This document shows positions 51,608 through 59,705 of a stretch of DNA of 64,000 nt, piece after piece; position 1 is the first letter of the stretch, and the number at the start of each line of letters is the position of its first letter. Origin of the DNA: Streptomyces fulvoviolaceus (GTDB lineage: Bacteria; Actinomycetota; Actinomycetes; Streptomycetales; Streptomycetaceae); contig NZ_JOEY01000062.1 of NCBI RefSeq assembly GCF_000718165.1, forward strand, positions 1 to 64,000, in the 5' to 3' direction. Both the position numbers and the translations under genes were made by a program. The notes under the pieces are model-generated. The model did no database searches and was not told the DNA's origin. It saw nothing but the letters and a program-made list of their open reading frames with translations.

Positions 51608-52786
51608 TCATCGACTGCGGGCCGAGACCTCGGCGACTTCGTGTACTCCGGCCTCGGCGGCACCGTGCCCGAGGGGCTCGAGCCCGAAGGCGGCGACGGG
51701 TCCGTGCACGCCGGGTTTGAGGACGGCGTCCGGTGCCGCCGCGTGGACGGCGCCCCAGGCCAGCAGAGATCCCGTCATCTCGTACGGATCCGGCCCGGTG
51801 AGAACCGTCCTGGCCAGGGGGCGACCGTGGCCGTCGCGGGCGACGGCGATCACCAGGGAACGGCCGTCGGGGTCCGGTTCACGGTGCGATCCAGGGAGCC
51901 GCTCGGACCACCGTGCCAACGCGGCCCGCACCTTCGCCGACCGCAGCAAGGGCGCCTGGAGTGCGGCGGCGATCTGTATCGGACGGGTCCACCGCCCGAG
52001 CCACCCCAGCCCCACCTCGACGCTCTCCAACCGGGGGAAGACCGCCGGCAGTCCGAGATGCTCCGTGCCCGGGACGGTCATGGCCGAACGTTTCACACCG
52101 GCGTAGCGGAAAGTGCGGACACGCTTGGCGGCACGTTCGTCGACCAGACGGGAAGGACCCCCGGGATGTGTAGGGCGGTACGCGAACCCGTCCTCGGCCG
52201 CCGCGGCGACCAGCGTCTGCCGTGTGCCTGCCGTGGTCAGGGTGTAGGAGTCGCGCAGGGTGCTCCGGTAGAGCAGTTCGTCCCCGCGTCCCGAGCGCGT
52301 GATGAAGTAGCCGATCTCGACATGGCGTGCGCGCTCGCCCGCCTTGTCCAGAGCCAGCGCCCCGGCGAGGTTGCCCGGTACGTAGTCGTAGCCGAACGCG
52401 GGCACGAGGGTCGCTCCCCGGGCGGCCGCGACGGAGTCCAGCTCATGGAGGACGCGGCGGGCGAAGGGCCCCTCCCCCGTGGAGTCGAAGTAGTGGGCCC
52501 CTGCCCGTGCGGCAGCCGTGACCGTGGCCATACCGAGCTGCATGAACGGCCCGACGGTGGAGAGGACCACGTCGCTGGGCTCCAGGAGACGCGTGAGGTC
52601 GGCCGCCGAGGTGACATCGACCTCGGCCACCGCCAGTTCCGCCTCGAAGCGGTCGGCCAGGGCCAGCATCCTGGTCCGACTTCGCCCGACCAAGGTCGGC
52701 TTCTCACCTCGCGCGAGCAGTTTCCCGAGCACTCGCTGCCCGGTGTACCCCGTCGCGCCCAGCAACACGATCCTGCGCTTTTCCAC
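51608..52786 (-). CDS. Saccharopine-dehydrogenase-like NADP-binding reductase
   Basis: A 392-aa product starting MEKRRIVLLGATGYTGQRVLGKLLARG. The N-terminal Rossmann domain GATGYTG, DVVLSTVGPFMQLG and GEGPFARRVLHELD mark the trans-acting enoyl-reductase/saccharopine dehydrogenase-like family. Members reduce lipid or polyketide intermediates (for example in phthiocerol synthesis), but the substrate here is unknown. It is divergent from the TetR gene at 52873 across tandem TGAC palindromes. Confidence 0.85.
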   Translation of the reverse strand: MEKRRIVLLGATGYTGQRVLGKLLARGEKPTLVGRSRTRMLALADRFEAELAVAEVDVTSAADLTRLLEPSDVVLSTVGPFMQLGMATVTAAARAGAHYFDSTGEGPFARRVLHELDSVAAARGATLVPAFGYDYVPGNLAGALALDKAGERARHVEIGYFITRSGRGDELLYRSTLRDSYTLTTAGTRQTLVAAAAEDGFAYRPTHPGGPSRLVDERAAKRVRTFRYAGVKRSAMTVPGTEHLGLPAVFPRLESVEVGLGWLGRWTRPIQIAAALQAPLLRSAKVRAALARWSERLPGSHREPDPDGRSLVIAVARDGHGRPLARTVLTGPDPYEMTGSLLAWGAVHAAAPDAVLKPGVHGPVAAFGLEPLGHGAAEAGVHEVAEVSARSR

Positions 52787-52831
52787 GGCTCCGCCTGCCT
52801 TCCGGAGGGCAGATCATGACGACCATCGATT

Positions 52832-52862
52832 GACCCTGAGTCATTCATTGACTTGAGGTCAT
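52832..52862. promoter_or_regulatory. Tandem TGAC-N5-GTCA operators
   Basis: TGACCCTGAGTCA (52832-52844) and TGACTTGAGGTCA (52850-52862) are two 13-bp palindromes centred 18 bp apart, between the divergent reductase and TetR genes. Probably the TetR operator. Confidence 0.6.
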
Positions 52863-52872
52863 TGAATATACG

Positions 52873-53511
52873 ATGGCACACATGAGAGGGCCAAACCGAC
52901 GACAGATGTATGCGGAGCAGACTCGCGCGGACCTGGTGGCGGCCGCGCGCAAACTGTTCGTCGACAACGGGTTCGCGGACACGTCGGTCGAGGCCATCAC
53001 CGGGGCGGCACTGGTGAGCAAGGGCACCTTCTACCACCACTTCCCGGACAAGAAGGCGATGTTCGCCGAGCTCTACACGGAGCTGATTCAGAAGGTCGGG
53101 GACCTGGGCGACACAACGTCCGAGGCAATCCGTGCCGCGCCGGACGAGCCCGCCATGACCGCGGTGGCCAACCTCACGCACGCCTTCCTACGGCGGACCA
53201 TCGACGGCCCGCTGCACCGTGAGCTGATGGCCCAGGCGCCCTCGGTCCTGGGAGAGCAGTACCGGCGCATCAACGAAACCGTCGCCCAGCCGCCGATCGA
53301 ACGGCTGCTGACCGTTCTGGCCGAACGCGGCGACCTGCAACCGGACGTTCCCGTCGCTACTGTCGCCCGGCTGCTGTTGGCCGGTCTGTGCGAGGGCAAC
53401 CAGATCATCGCCGCCGCGACGGATCGGGAGGAGGCCCTGACCAGGACGTTCCGCGCGATCACCCTCCTGATGTCGGGCCTGGCGGCCGACGGCATCAGCG
53501 CCCGCGGTTGA
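52873..53511 (+). CDS. TetR family regulator
   Basis: A 212-aa product from the ATG at 52873 (an ATG at 52882 is alternative). HTH: RADLVAAARKLFVDNGFADTSVEAITGAALVSKGTFYHHFPDKKAMF. It faces the saccharopine-dehydrogenase-like gene and probably represses both genes through the TGAC palindromes, the last of which lies 10 nt before its start codon. Confidence 0.9.
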   Translation: MAHMRGPNRRQMYAEQTRADLVAAARKLFVDNGFADTSVEAITGAALVSKGTFYHHFPDKKAMFAELYTELIQKVGDLGDTTSEAIRAAPDEPAMTAVANLTHAFLRRTIDGPLHRELMAQAPSVLGEQYRRINETVAQPPIERLLTVLAERGDLQPDVPVATVARLLLAGLCEGNQIIAAATDREEALTRTFRAITLLMSGLAADGISARG

Positions 53512-53577
53512 CCTGAACCGGGGCCCCGTCGACGGCGTCGGCGCGTAGCAGCCCTCCGCGGCCGGCATGGCCTGTCG

Positions 53578-54636
53578 CTACCGTGCCGCCTCGTCCTCGA
53601 CGTCGCGGACCAGGTCGATGGCCCGGCCCAGGGTCGCGAGCCGGGCGTCGAGGGTCTCGCCAGCGGGGTAGAAACGAACGGTGTCGACACCGGCGTCGCG
53701 CCACACGCGCAGCCGCTCGCGCACCATGTCCTCGGTTCCGATCAGCGTGGTCGCCAGCACCATCTCGTCGGTGACCAGGTCGGCCGCGCCGTCGCGGTCC
53801 CCGGCCTGCCAACGTGTCCGGACCTCGGCCGCCACCTCGGTCCATCCCTGGCGGCTGTAGGCGTTGTTGTAGAAGTTGGTGGTCGCGGAGCCCATGCCGC
53901 CGAGGCTGAAGGCCAGCTCCTTCTTGCGACCGGCCACCATCGTGCGCAGCGCGTCCTCGTCGTCCGCGAAGGCGACCTCAGCGCCCTGGCAGATGTCCAG
54001 GTCTGAGCGGCTGCGGCCGGCGGCAGCGAGGCCCCGGTCCAGGTGGTCGAAGTACGCCCCCTTGGCGCCCTCGGGTACGAAACTGGTGCCCAGCCAGCCG
54101 TCGGCGATCTCACCGGTCAGGTGCAGCATCTTCGGCGAGAGGGTCGCCAGGTAGACCGGGATGTCGTACTCGGCGCGCATCGACAGACGCATGGGCTTCG
54201 CCTCGCCGGGCAGCGGGATCTGGAACTCCCGCCCGGTATAGGAGATCTTGTCGCCCGAGGCGGCCTGTCGCACGATCGCGACGGTCTCGCGCATCCGTGA
54301 CAGCGGCCGGTCGAAGGGCACACCGTGCAGTCCTTCGATCACCTGTGGTCCGGAGGGGCCCAGACCGAGGAGGAAGCGTCCCTGGGAAATCTGCGACAGG
54401 GTGATCGCGGCGCGGGCGATGGCCATCGGCGTGCGGGTGCCGAGCTGGATGATTCCCGATCCGAGAAGCATGCGCTCCGTCTTCGCGGCGAGGTAACCCA
54501 GCGGCGAGGGCGCCTCGGAGCCCCACGCCTCCGCCACCCAGCAGATGTCCAGACCGAGCTTCTCCGCCTCGGTGACGTAGTCGACGATCTCCCGCCAATC
54601 GGCCCCGGAGGCTTCGATCGTGGTGGAGGTACGCAT
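53578..54636 (-). CDS. LLM-class flavin-dependent oxidoreductase
   Basis: A 352-aa product; its ATG at 54636 overlaps the stop of the SRPBCC gene (TGATG). Luciferase-like monooxygenase fold: WVAEAWGSEAPSPLGYLAAKTERMLLGSGI, AAITLSQISQGRFLLGLGPSGPQV. The F420-dependent subgroup has this LGLGPSGPQVIEG segment, so the cofactor is likely F420 (inference). It is downstream in a two-gene operon with SRPBCC. Confidence 0.9.
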   Translation of the reverse strand: MRTSTTIEASGADWREIVDYVTEAEKLGLDICWVAEAWGSEAPSPLGYLAAKTERMLLGSGIIQLGTRTPMAIARAAITLSQISQGRFLLGLGPSGPQVIEGLHGVPFDRPLSRMRETVAIVRQAASGDKISYTGREFQIPLPGEAKPMRLSMRAEYDIPVYLATLSPKMLHLTGEIADGWLGTSFVPEGAKGAYFDHLDRGLAAAGRSRSDLDICQGAEVAFADDEDALRTMVAGRKKELAFSLGGMGSATTNFYNNAYSRQGWTEVAAEVRTRWQAGDRDGAADLVTDEMVLATTLIGTEDMVRERLRVWRDAGVDTVRFYPAGETLDARLATLGRAIDLVRDVEDEAAR

Positions 54637-55169
54637 CAGAGACTCGCCTCGCCCAAAGTCCCGGCACTCTCGGCCAGCTTCTTGATCCCCTCGATGGTGA
54701 CGATCATGTTGGTCTCGAACTCCCGCATACGGACGAAGACGATCTTCTGCTCCTTCTCCGGCATGCGGTCGATGGCGAAGGAGAGACCTGAGCGGGCGGG
54801 CCCCATCTGCATCCATTCCCGCAGCAGAGTGCCGCCGTCCTGCGGCTCCAACGTGAACCGCCAGATCGCCGTCGGGTTCAGCGGGTCCTCTACCGCCCAG
54901 GCGAGCCTCCTCGACGGCTCGTACTCGACGATGTGGGACGTGGTGGCCCACTCCCCCAAGGACTCATGCCTGCTCCGGCCGACGAATCGGGCTCCCACGG
55001 CAGGGCCGCCCCTGCCGTCCAGCCATTCGACCGACTGCAGCTCGGCACTCAAACGCGGCATCAGCTCGATGTCGGACACCACCGTCCACACCTGTGCCGG
55101 TGGAGCGGCGATCCAGGTGTGGACCTCGACCGTCGGTTTGTCCGCATAGCGCGCACCCGTCCACTCCAT
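54636..55169 (-). CDS. SRPBCC (START-like) family protein
   Basis: A 177-aa product starting MEWTGARYADKPTVEVHTWIAAPPAQVW. The strand-helix pattern VHTWIAAPPAQVWTVVSDIELMPRLSAELQSVEW and the long C-terminal helix (REFETNMIVTIEGIKKLAES) fit polyketide-cyclase/START-like ligand-binding proteins. It is the first gene of the operon with the LLM enzyme and may bind its hydrophobic substrate. Confidence 0.88.
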   Translation of the reverse strand: MEWTGARYADKPTVEVHTWIAAPPAQVWTVVSDIELMPRLSAELQSVEWLDGRGGPAVGARFVGRSRHESLGEWATTSHIVEYEPSRRLAWAVEDPLNPTAIWRFTLEPQDGGTLLREWMQMGPARSGLSFAIDRMPEKEQKIVFVRMREFETNMIVTIEGIKKLAESAGTLGEASL

Positions 55170-55221
55170 GATCCGGTGGCCTCCCTGCCCCTACCGAAAA
55201 CCCACATACGAGCAACTGACC

Positions 55222-55253
55222 AGTAAAGTTGCGTAGATAGACTTACTTGTCAA
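55222..55253 (-). promoter_or_regulatory. Possible promoter/operator before the SRPBCC-LLM operon
   Basis: On the minus strand TTGACA (55253-55248) is followed by AAGTAAGT, and after 11 nt by the inverted ACTTTACT (arms at 55241-55248 and 55222-55229). No clear -10 at 17 nt was found. It lies between the operon and the HxlR gene, which points the same way. Confidence 0.4.
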
Positions 55254-55284
55254 GGGCGAGCGCGGGCACCGCCGAACTACTGAG

Positions 55285-55782
55285 TCAGCCCGCGAAACGC
55301 TCCCGCACATCCGGCCGCTCGGCCAGCTGCGGTGGATAGCCGGGGCCCATCCGGGCGCGGGTGTTGTCCGCGGTCATCGGCTCACCGCAGGCGGCGCACA
55401 CCACCTCGGCATGGGTCTCATGCCCACACACATCGTGATGCATGACCACCGGCGGGCCCGCTTCACCGGCCAGCCAGCGGTCTCCCCAGCGATTCATCAC
55501 CAGAAGCACGCCGTAGAAGTCGCGCCCCTTCTCGGTGAGCACGTAGTCGTACCGAACCGGCTCCGTCTGGTACGGCCGCTTCTCCAGCAGCCCCTCCTCC
55601 ACCAGACGACGCAGCCGGTCCGTGAGCGTATTGCGGGCGATCCCCAGCGACTCCTGGAACGCGTCGAACCGCCGGATCCCGTAGAACGCCTCACGCAGCA
55701 CCAACGGCGTCCACCAGTCCCCGAGCAGGTCCATGGTCCGCGCGATCGAGCAGGGCCACTGCGCAAAGGATGTCCGCCTCAT
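55285..55782 (-). CDS. HxlR family transcriptional regulator
   Basis: About 165 aa from the ATG at 55782 (MRRTSFAQWPCSIARTMDLLGDWWTPL); the ATG at 55794 is an alternative. HxlR signatures: CSIARTMDLLGDWWTPLVLREAF with the redox-type Cys, FDAFQESLGIARNTLTDRLRRLVEEGLL and YVLTEKG. A C-terminal extension with CGHETHAEVVCAACGEPM carries four cysteines that may bind zinc. It precedes the SRPBCC-LLM operon and could respond to electrophiles or aldehydes. Confidence 0.9.
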   Translation of the reverse strand: MRRTSFAQWPCSIARTMDLLGDWWTPLVLREAFYGIRRFDAFQESLGIARNTLTDRLRRLVEEGLLEKRPYQTEPVRYDYVLTEKGRDFYGVLLVMNRWGDRWLAGEAGPPVVMHHDVCGHETHAEVVCAACGEPMTADNTRARMGPGYPPQLAERPDVRERFAG

Positions 55783-55866
55783 GACTGCCAGCATAGGTTC
55801 GTCCAGTCGTGAGACCCAGCAGGTAACTCGAGCAGCGGCCGGTGCGCGGTCTCTTGTGTTCCATCA

Positions 55867-55879
55867 ATAACGAAGTTAT
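55867..55879 (+). promoter_or_regulatory. ATAACGAAGTTAT palindrome before the SDR gene
   Basis: A perfect ATAAC-N3-GTTAT palindrome 10 nt before the SDR start codon. The same arms occur at 57537-57549 in front of the TetR gene at 57503, so this TetR probably controls both. Confidence 0.65.
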
Positions 55880-55888
55880 GTTGCCGCC

Positions 55889-56785
55889 ATGAAACGTGAC
55901 TTGCAGGGCAGAAAGCTGGTTGTCACCGGAGGGGCACGCGGCATCGGGGAGAAGGTGGCCCGCCTGGCCGCCGCCCGAGGAGCTCGTGTGACCGTGATCG
56001 GACTGGAACCCGATCGGTTGCGCGACCTCGCCGCCGACCTGGGCCCCGCCGCCGCCTGGCGCGAGGCCGACGTGCGTGACGGCGCGGCTCTACGGTCGGC
56101 GATCGATGAAGCCGCGGAGATCATGGGCGGCATCGACCTCGTCGTCGCCAACGCCGGGGTCGTGGCGTACGGGACGGTGCGCCAGACGGACGAGGCGTCG
56201 TTCGAACGGGTCATGGACATCAACCTGAACGGCGTCTTCCGCACCCTCAAGTACGCGACGCCCCATCTGGAGCGCAGCCGGGGTCACGTGCTGGTCGTGG
56301 CGTCCGCGCTGTCGTTCATGCCGCTGGCCGCGATGGCCTCGTACGGCGCGAGCAAGGCGGCGGCCGAGCTGCTCGCCCTGACCTATCGCCAGGAGGTGGC
56401 ACATCTCGGGGTCACGGTCGGCCTGGTGCACCCCTCCTGGATCGACACGGACCTCGTCCGGGGCGCCGAGGCGGACCTCCCCTCGTTCCAGGGCCTGCGC
56501 CGACGGCTGCCCTATCCGGGCAACGTCACCACGAGCGCCGACCGGGCTGCCGCCGCGATCGTCGACGGGCTCGTGCGCCGCCGCAGCCGCGTGTACGTCC
56601 CGCGCGCGGTTGCCGTGGCCAACTGGGCGAAGGGAGCGCTGAACTCGCCGCTGGCCTGGCCCTGGGCGCGACGCTTCGCGGCCCGGGCGGTTCCGTCCCT
56701 CGAACGGGAGGTCGCGGCGCTGGGAAGGCATAACCAGCTCACGCCGGGTACCCATGCCCGTGGTGCGGGGACCAGGTCGTCCTAG
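55889..56785 (+). CDS. SDR family oxidoreductase
   Basis: A 298-aa product from the ATG at 55889. Motifs: TGGARGIGEKVA, ANAGVVAYG, VVASALSFMP with the catalytic Ser, YGASKAAAELL and HPSWIDTDLV. The C-terminal 90 residues are basic and aromatic (RVYVPRAVAVANWAKGALNSPLAWPWARRF), as in SDRs that approach membranes. It converges with TetR at 56820. Confidence 0.92.
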   Translation: MKRDLQGRKLVVTGGARGIGEKVARLAAARGARVTVIGLEPDRLRDLAADLGPAAAWREADVRDGAALRSAIDEAAEIMGGIDLVVANAGVVAYGTVRQTDEASFERVMDINLNGVFRTLKYATPHLERSRGHVLVVASALSFMPLAAMASYGASKAAAELLALTYRQEVAHLGVTVGLVHPSWIDTDLVRGAEADLPSFQGLRRRLPYPGNVTTSADRAAAAIVDGLVRRRSRVYVPRAVAVANWAKGALNSPLAWPWARRFAARAVPSLEREVAALGRHNQLTPGTHARGAGTRSS

Positions 56786-56819
56786 CCGCCCGCGGGACTG
56801 CACCCAACCGCCCGGCTTC

Positions 56820-57503
56820 TCACTCGCCTTGGAGGATGGAGTCGTACAGGCGCGCGCCGGCCTCGTGCGAGGCCTCGGCACGTTCTCGCTTGTCACCCAA
56901 CCCGACAGAGAAGTTAACGCCCATCGGCAGGAGCACCTGCATCACGGCGTCATCGAACTCGACGAAATGCTCGGCCAGTTCAAGGGTGATGTAACCGTGC
57001 ACGAAACTCCACAACTGGGCGGCCATGACCTCGGGTTCCTGCCGCTCGACCCTGCCTGAGTGCACGAGCCGTTCGCAGGCCGCAGTGACATGAGCGTGGG
57101 CTTCGCGAAAGGCCGGGGAATGCCCGCTCAGGCGAAGGTCCGCATCCGACAGAGGCCGGTAAGTCGCCCGAGTGGACAGCCCGAACATCAGGTCGTAGAG
57201 GTGAGGGTTCTCGCGGGCCAGCCGACGACAGGTCAAGGCCATGGCGAAGAGATCCGCGATCGGGTCCTCCGTCACCGGCACCTGGGCGAACGCCCTGCCG
57301 AGTTCCTTGAACCCGTGGTCGGCAACAGCGCTCATCAGCTCGGGGATCCCGCCGAAGTGGCTGTAGACCACCATGGTCGACAGTCCGCTCGCGGAAGCCA
57401 CCGTGCGCGCCTTCACGGCAGACGGCCCCTGCTCGGCCAGCAGACCGATGGCCGCCCGCACAAGCCGTTCCGGTGCATCGTCAAGCCTCGCCCGCCCTGC
57501 CAT
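56820..57503 (-). CDS. TetR family regulator of the ATAAC-N3-GTTAT sites
   Basis: About 227 aa from the ATG at 57503 (MAGRARLDDAPERLVRAAIG); an ATG at 57512 is also possible. HTH: VKARTVASASGLSTMVVYSHFGGIPELM; the C-terminal domain is TetR_C_33-like (MALTCRRLARENPHLYDLMFG). The palindrome at 57537-57549 is 34 nt upstream and recurs before the SDR at 55889. Confidence 0.9.
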   Translation of the reverse strand: MAGRARLDDAPERLVRAAIGLLAEQGPSAVKARTVASASGLSTMVVYSHFGGIPELMSAVADHGFKELGRAFAQVPVTEDPIADLFAMALTCRRLARENPHLYDLMFGLSTRATYRPLSDADLRLSGHSPAFREAHAHVTAACERLVHSGRVERQEPEVMAAQLWSFVHGYITLELAEHFVEFDDAVMQVLLPMGVNFSVGLGDKRERAEASHEAGARLYDSILQGE

Positions 57504-57536
57504 GTCTCGCACGCCTCCAGCATTGACACGCTCAAA

Positions 57537-57549
57537 ATAACTTGGTTAT
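57537..57549. promoter_or_regulatory. ATAACTTGGTTAT palindrome between TetR and enoyl-CoA hydratase genes
   Basis: A second ATAAC-N3-GTTAT site, in the 260-nt gap between the TetR gene (minus) and the acyl-CoA operon (plus). It could control both. Confidence 0.65.
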
Positions 57550-57763
57550 GTAATTCTTCACGGCAATAGTACACATCGCACGTGACGTGCCGTCCCGGAT
57601 ACACGCGTCCGTCCTTGGACGCGTCATCACGCGCTGTTCCAGTCTCGTGCCGCCTGTGCGGACACAGCCCGTTGGGGCGAAAACCGACCCCATCGCCGCG
57701 ACACGCATCCGCAGCTGTCCCACGCACTTCCCACCCCCATGAACTCAGCACGGGAGCAGATTC

Positions 57764-58738
57764 ATGCCGTACAAAGACAAGGGCCATCTGGAGATCGAAG
57801 ATCGCGGAGCCGTCCTGATCGTCCGGGTCGACGGCGGCCGGCATCAGGAGTTCGGCCTCGACATCGCCCATCAGCTGGACAAGCTGGTAGCCCGTGCCGA
57901 CCGCGATCCGGGCATCTGTGCGGTCGTCTTCACGGGGGCGCACCCCGAGCGGTTCGTCAGCCATGCCGCGCTGCGGTGGCTGCAGGAAGAGGGCGCCGCG
58001 AGCCCTACGGTCGGCCGACGCGGTGCCGCCGCCGTCGTACGCGCGGCGAAGCACGTGGACCGGTCCCGTCTCCTCGGGCCCGTGATGCGCAGGACCCCGA
58101 TGCGGGGAGCCCTCCAACTGGAGCGTCTGCACACGACCTTCCTCCGGATGAACGCCAGCGGTGTCCTCTTCGTCGCCGCCCTCAACGGTTCGGCTCTCGG
58201 CCTCGGCGCCGAGTTCGCCTGGGCGTGCGATCTGCGCGTCATGGCCGACGGGGACTACTTCATCGGCCAGCCGGAAATCCTCCTCGGCATCATCCCGGGC
58301 GGAGGCGGCACCCAGCGGCTGACCCGCCTGATCGGCACCCACCGGTCCCTGGCCGCGATCCTCGAAGGCAAGCCGTTCACACCCGCGGAGGCTCTCGCCA
58401 ACGGGGCGGTCGACCAGGTCGTCCCGCAGCACAAGGTGCTCGCGCAGGCGGTCGAACTCGCGGAACGCTTCGGCAAGCGGCCGAAGGGTTCGGTGGCGGC
58501 TGCCAAGAGGTCGGTGTACTTCGGCGGCTCGATGCCGCTGGAGGACGGCCTGCACGTCGAACGCGCCGAGTTCTTCACCAGAGTCATGTCGAAGGAGGGG
58601 CAGGAACTGATGCTCAACTACATGGAGACGACGGACGCCACCGGTGAGCTCCCCCTCTACCGGCCGGACACCTACGCGCAGGCGCTCGCCTCGGGCAGTG
58701 TGCCCGGGCACCGCTCGACCAAGACGAAGCGGCGGTGA
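57764..58738 (+). CDS. Enoyl-CoA hydratase/isomerase family protein
   Basis: A 324-aa crotonase-fold enzyme. The oxyanion-hole motif NGSALGLGAEFAWACDLR and PEILLGIIPGGGGTQRL with the catalytic Glu are present. A longer middle insert (about residues 85-125, RRGAAAVVRAAKHVDRSRLLGPVM) distinguishes it from simple hydratases. First gene of a plus-strand operon with an alpha/beta hydrolase (7 nt later) and an acyl-CoA synthetase (36 nt later), consistent with the breakdown of a fatty or cyclic acid. Confidence 0.9.
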   Translation: MPYKDKGHLEIEDRGAVLIVRVDGGRHQEFGLDIAHQLDKLVARADRDPGICAVVFTGAHPERFVSHAALRWLQEEGAASPTVGRRGAAAVVRAAKHVDRSRLLGPVMRRTPMRGALQLERLHTTFLRMNASGVLFVAALNGSALGLGAEFAWACDLRVMADGDYFIGQPEILLGIIPGGGGTQRLTRLIGTHRSLAAILEGKPFTPAEALANGAVDQVVPQHKVLAQAVELAERFGKRPKGSVAAAKRSVYFGGSMPLEDGLHVERAEFFTRVMSKEGQELMLNYMETTDATGELPLYRPDTYAQALASGSVPGHRSTKTKRR

Positions 58739-58745
58739 GCCGGCG

Positions 58746-59669
58746 ATGACCACCGCGCACTCCTTCACCCGTCACGACATCACGTTCCCCGCCGGCGACA
58801 GCACCTGTGCCGGGTGGTTCTACCTCCCCACGGGCGTCACCTCCCCGCCCGTCGTCGTCCTCGGGCACGGCCTGGGCGCCACCCGTGAAATGCGCCTGGA
58901 CGCCTTCGCCGAGCGTTTCGCGCAGGCCGGCATCGCCGCCGTGGCCTTCACCTACCGGCACTTCGGCGACAGCGGCGGCCACCCGCGCCAGCTTCTGTCG
59001 ATCAAGCGTCAGCTCGTCGACTGGGATGCCGCCCTCGCCTACGTCCAGGCCCGCCATGACGTCGACCGCTCCCGTGTCGCGGTCTGGGGCAGCTCCTTCG
59101 GCGGCGGCCACGCCATCACCGTCGCCTCACGCCATCCCGAACTGCGCGCGGCCGTGGCCCAGTGCCCGTTCACCGACGGTCTCGCCTCCGCGCTCGCACT
59201 GGGCCCGCTCGCCTCACTCAGGATGACTCCCGTGCTCGCCCGGGATCTGGCGACGAGGGTCCGAGGCAGGGCGCCCGCGATGGTTCCCATCGCCGCCGCC
59301 CCCGGTTCACCGGCGCTCATGAACGCCCCGGACGCACTGCCCGGATACCAGGCGCTGCAGCCGCCCGGGACAACGTTCCGCAACGAGGTGGCGGCACGGG
59401 TGATCCCGACCATCGCCGCCTACCGGCCCGGGCGTGCGGCGAAGAAGGTCACCATGCCGATCCTCTTCTGCGTCAGCAACACCGACTCGGTCACACCCCC
59501 CGCCCAGACCCTCCGGTACGCGGGCACCGCGCCCCGGGGAGAGATCAAGAGGTACGACGCCGGCCACTTCGACTTCTACACCGGCGAGACCTTCGAGCAA
59601 CTGGTGCGCGACCAGATCGAGTTCCTCACCCGCCAGCTGCACCCGGCACCAGCCGCATCGACTCCCTGA
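58746..59669 (+). CDS. Alpha/beta hydrolase with Ser nucleophile
   Basis: A 307-aa product from the ATG at 58746. HGLGATREMRLD oxyanion loop, nucleophile elbow WGSSFGGGHA, late Asp in CVSNTDSVTPP and His in DAGHFDFYTG. This combination marks dienelactone-hydrolase/acetylxylan-esterase-like enzymes (X-Pro-like group). In the middle of the CoA operon it may act as thioesterase or ring-opening hydrolase. Confidence 0.88.
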   Translation: MTTAHSFTRHDITFPAGDSTCAGWFYLPTGVTSPPVVVLGHGLGATREMRLDAFAERFAQAGIAAVAFTYRHFGDSGGHPRQLLSIKRQLVDWDAALAYVQARHDVDRSRVAVWGSSFGGGHAITVASRHPELRAAVAQCPFTDGLASALALGPLASLRMTPVLARDLATRVRGRAPAMVPIAAAPGSPALMNAPDALPGYQALQPPGTTFRNEVAARVIPTIAAYRPGRAAKKVTMPILFCVSNTDSVTPPAQTLRYAGTAPRGEIKRYDAGHFDFYTGETFEQLVRDQIEFLTRQLHPAPAASTP

Positions 59670-59705
59670 CCGGATCGCATCACACCGAGACAGGTACGCC
59701 TCGCC

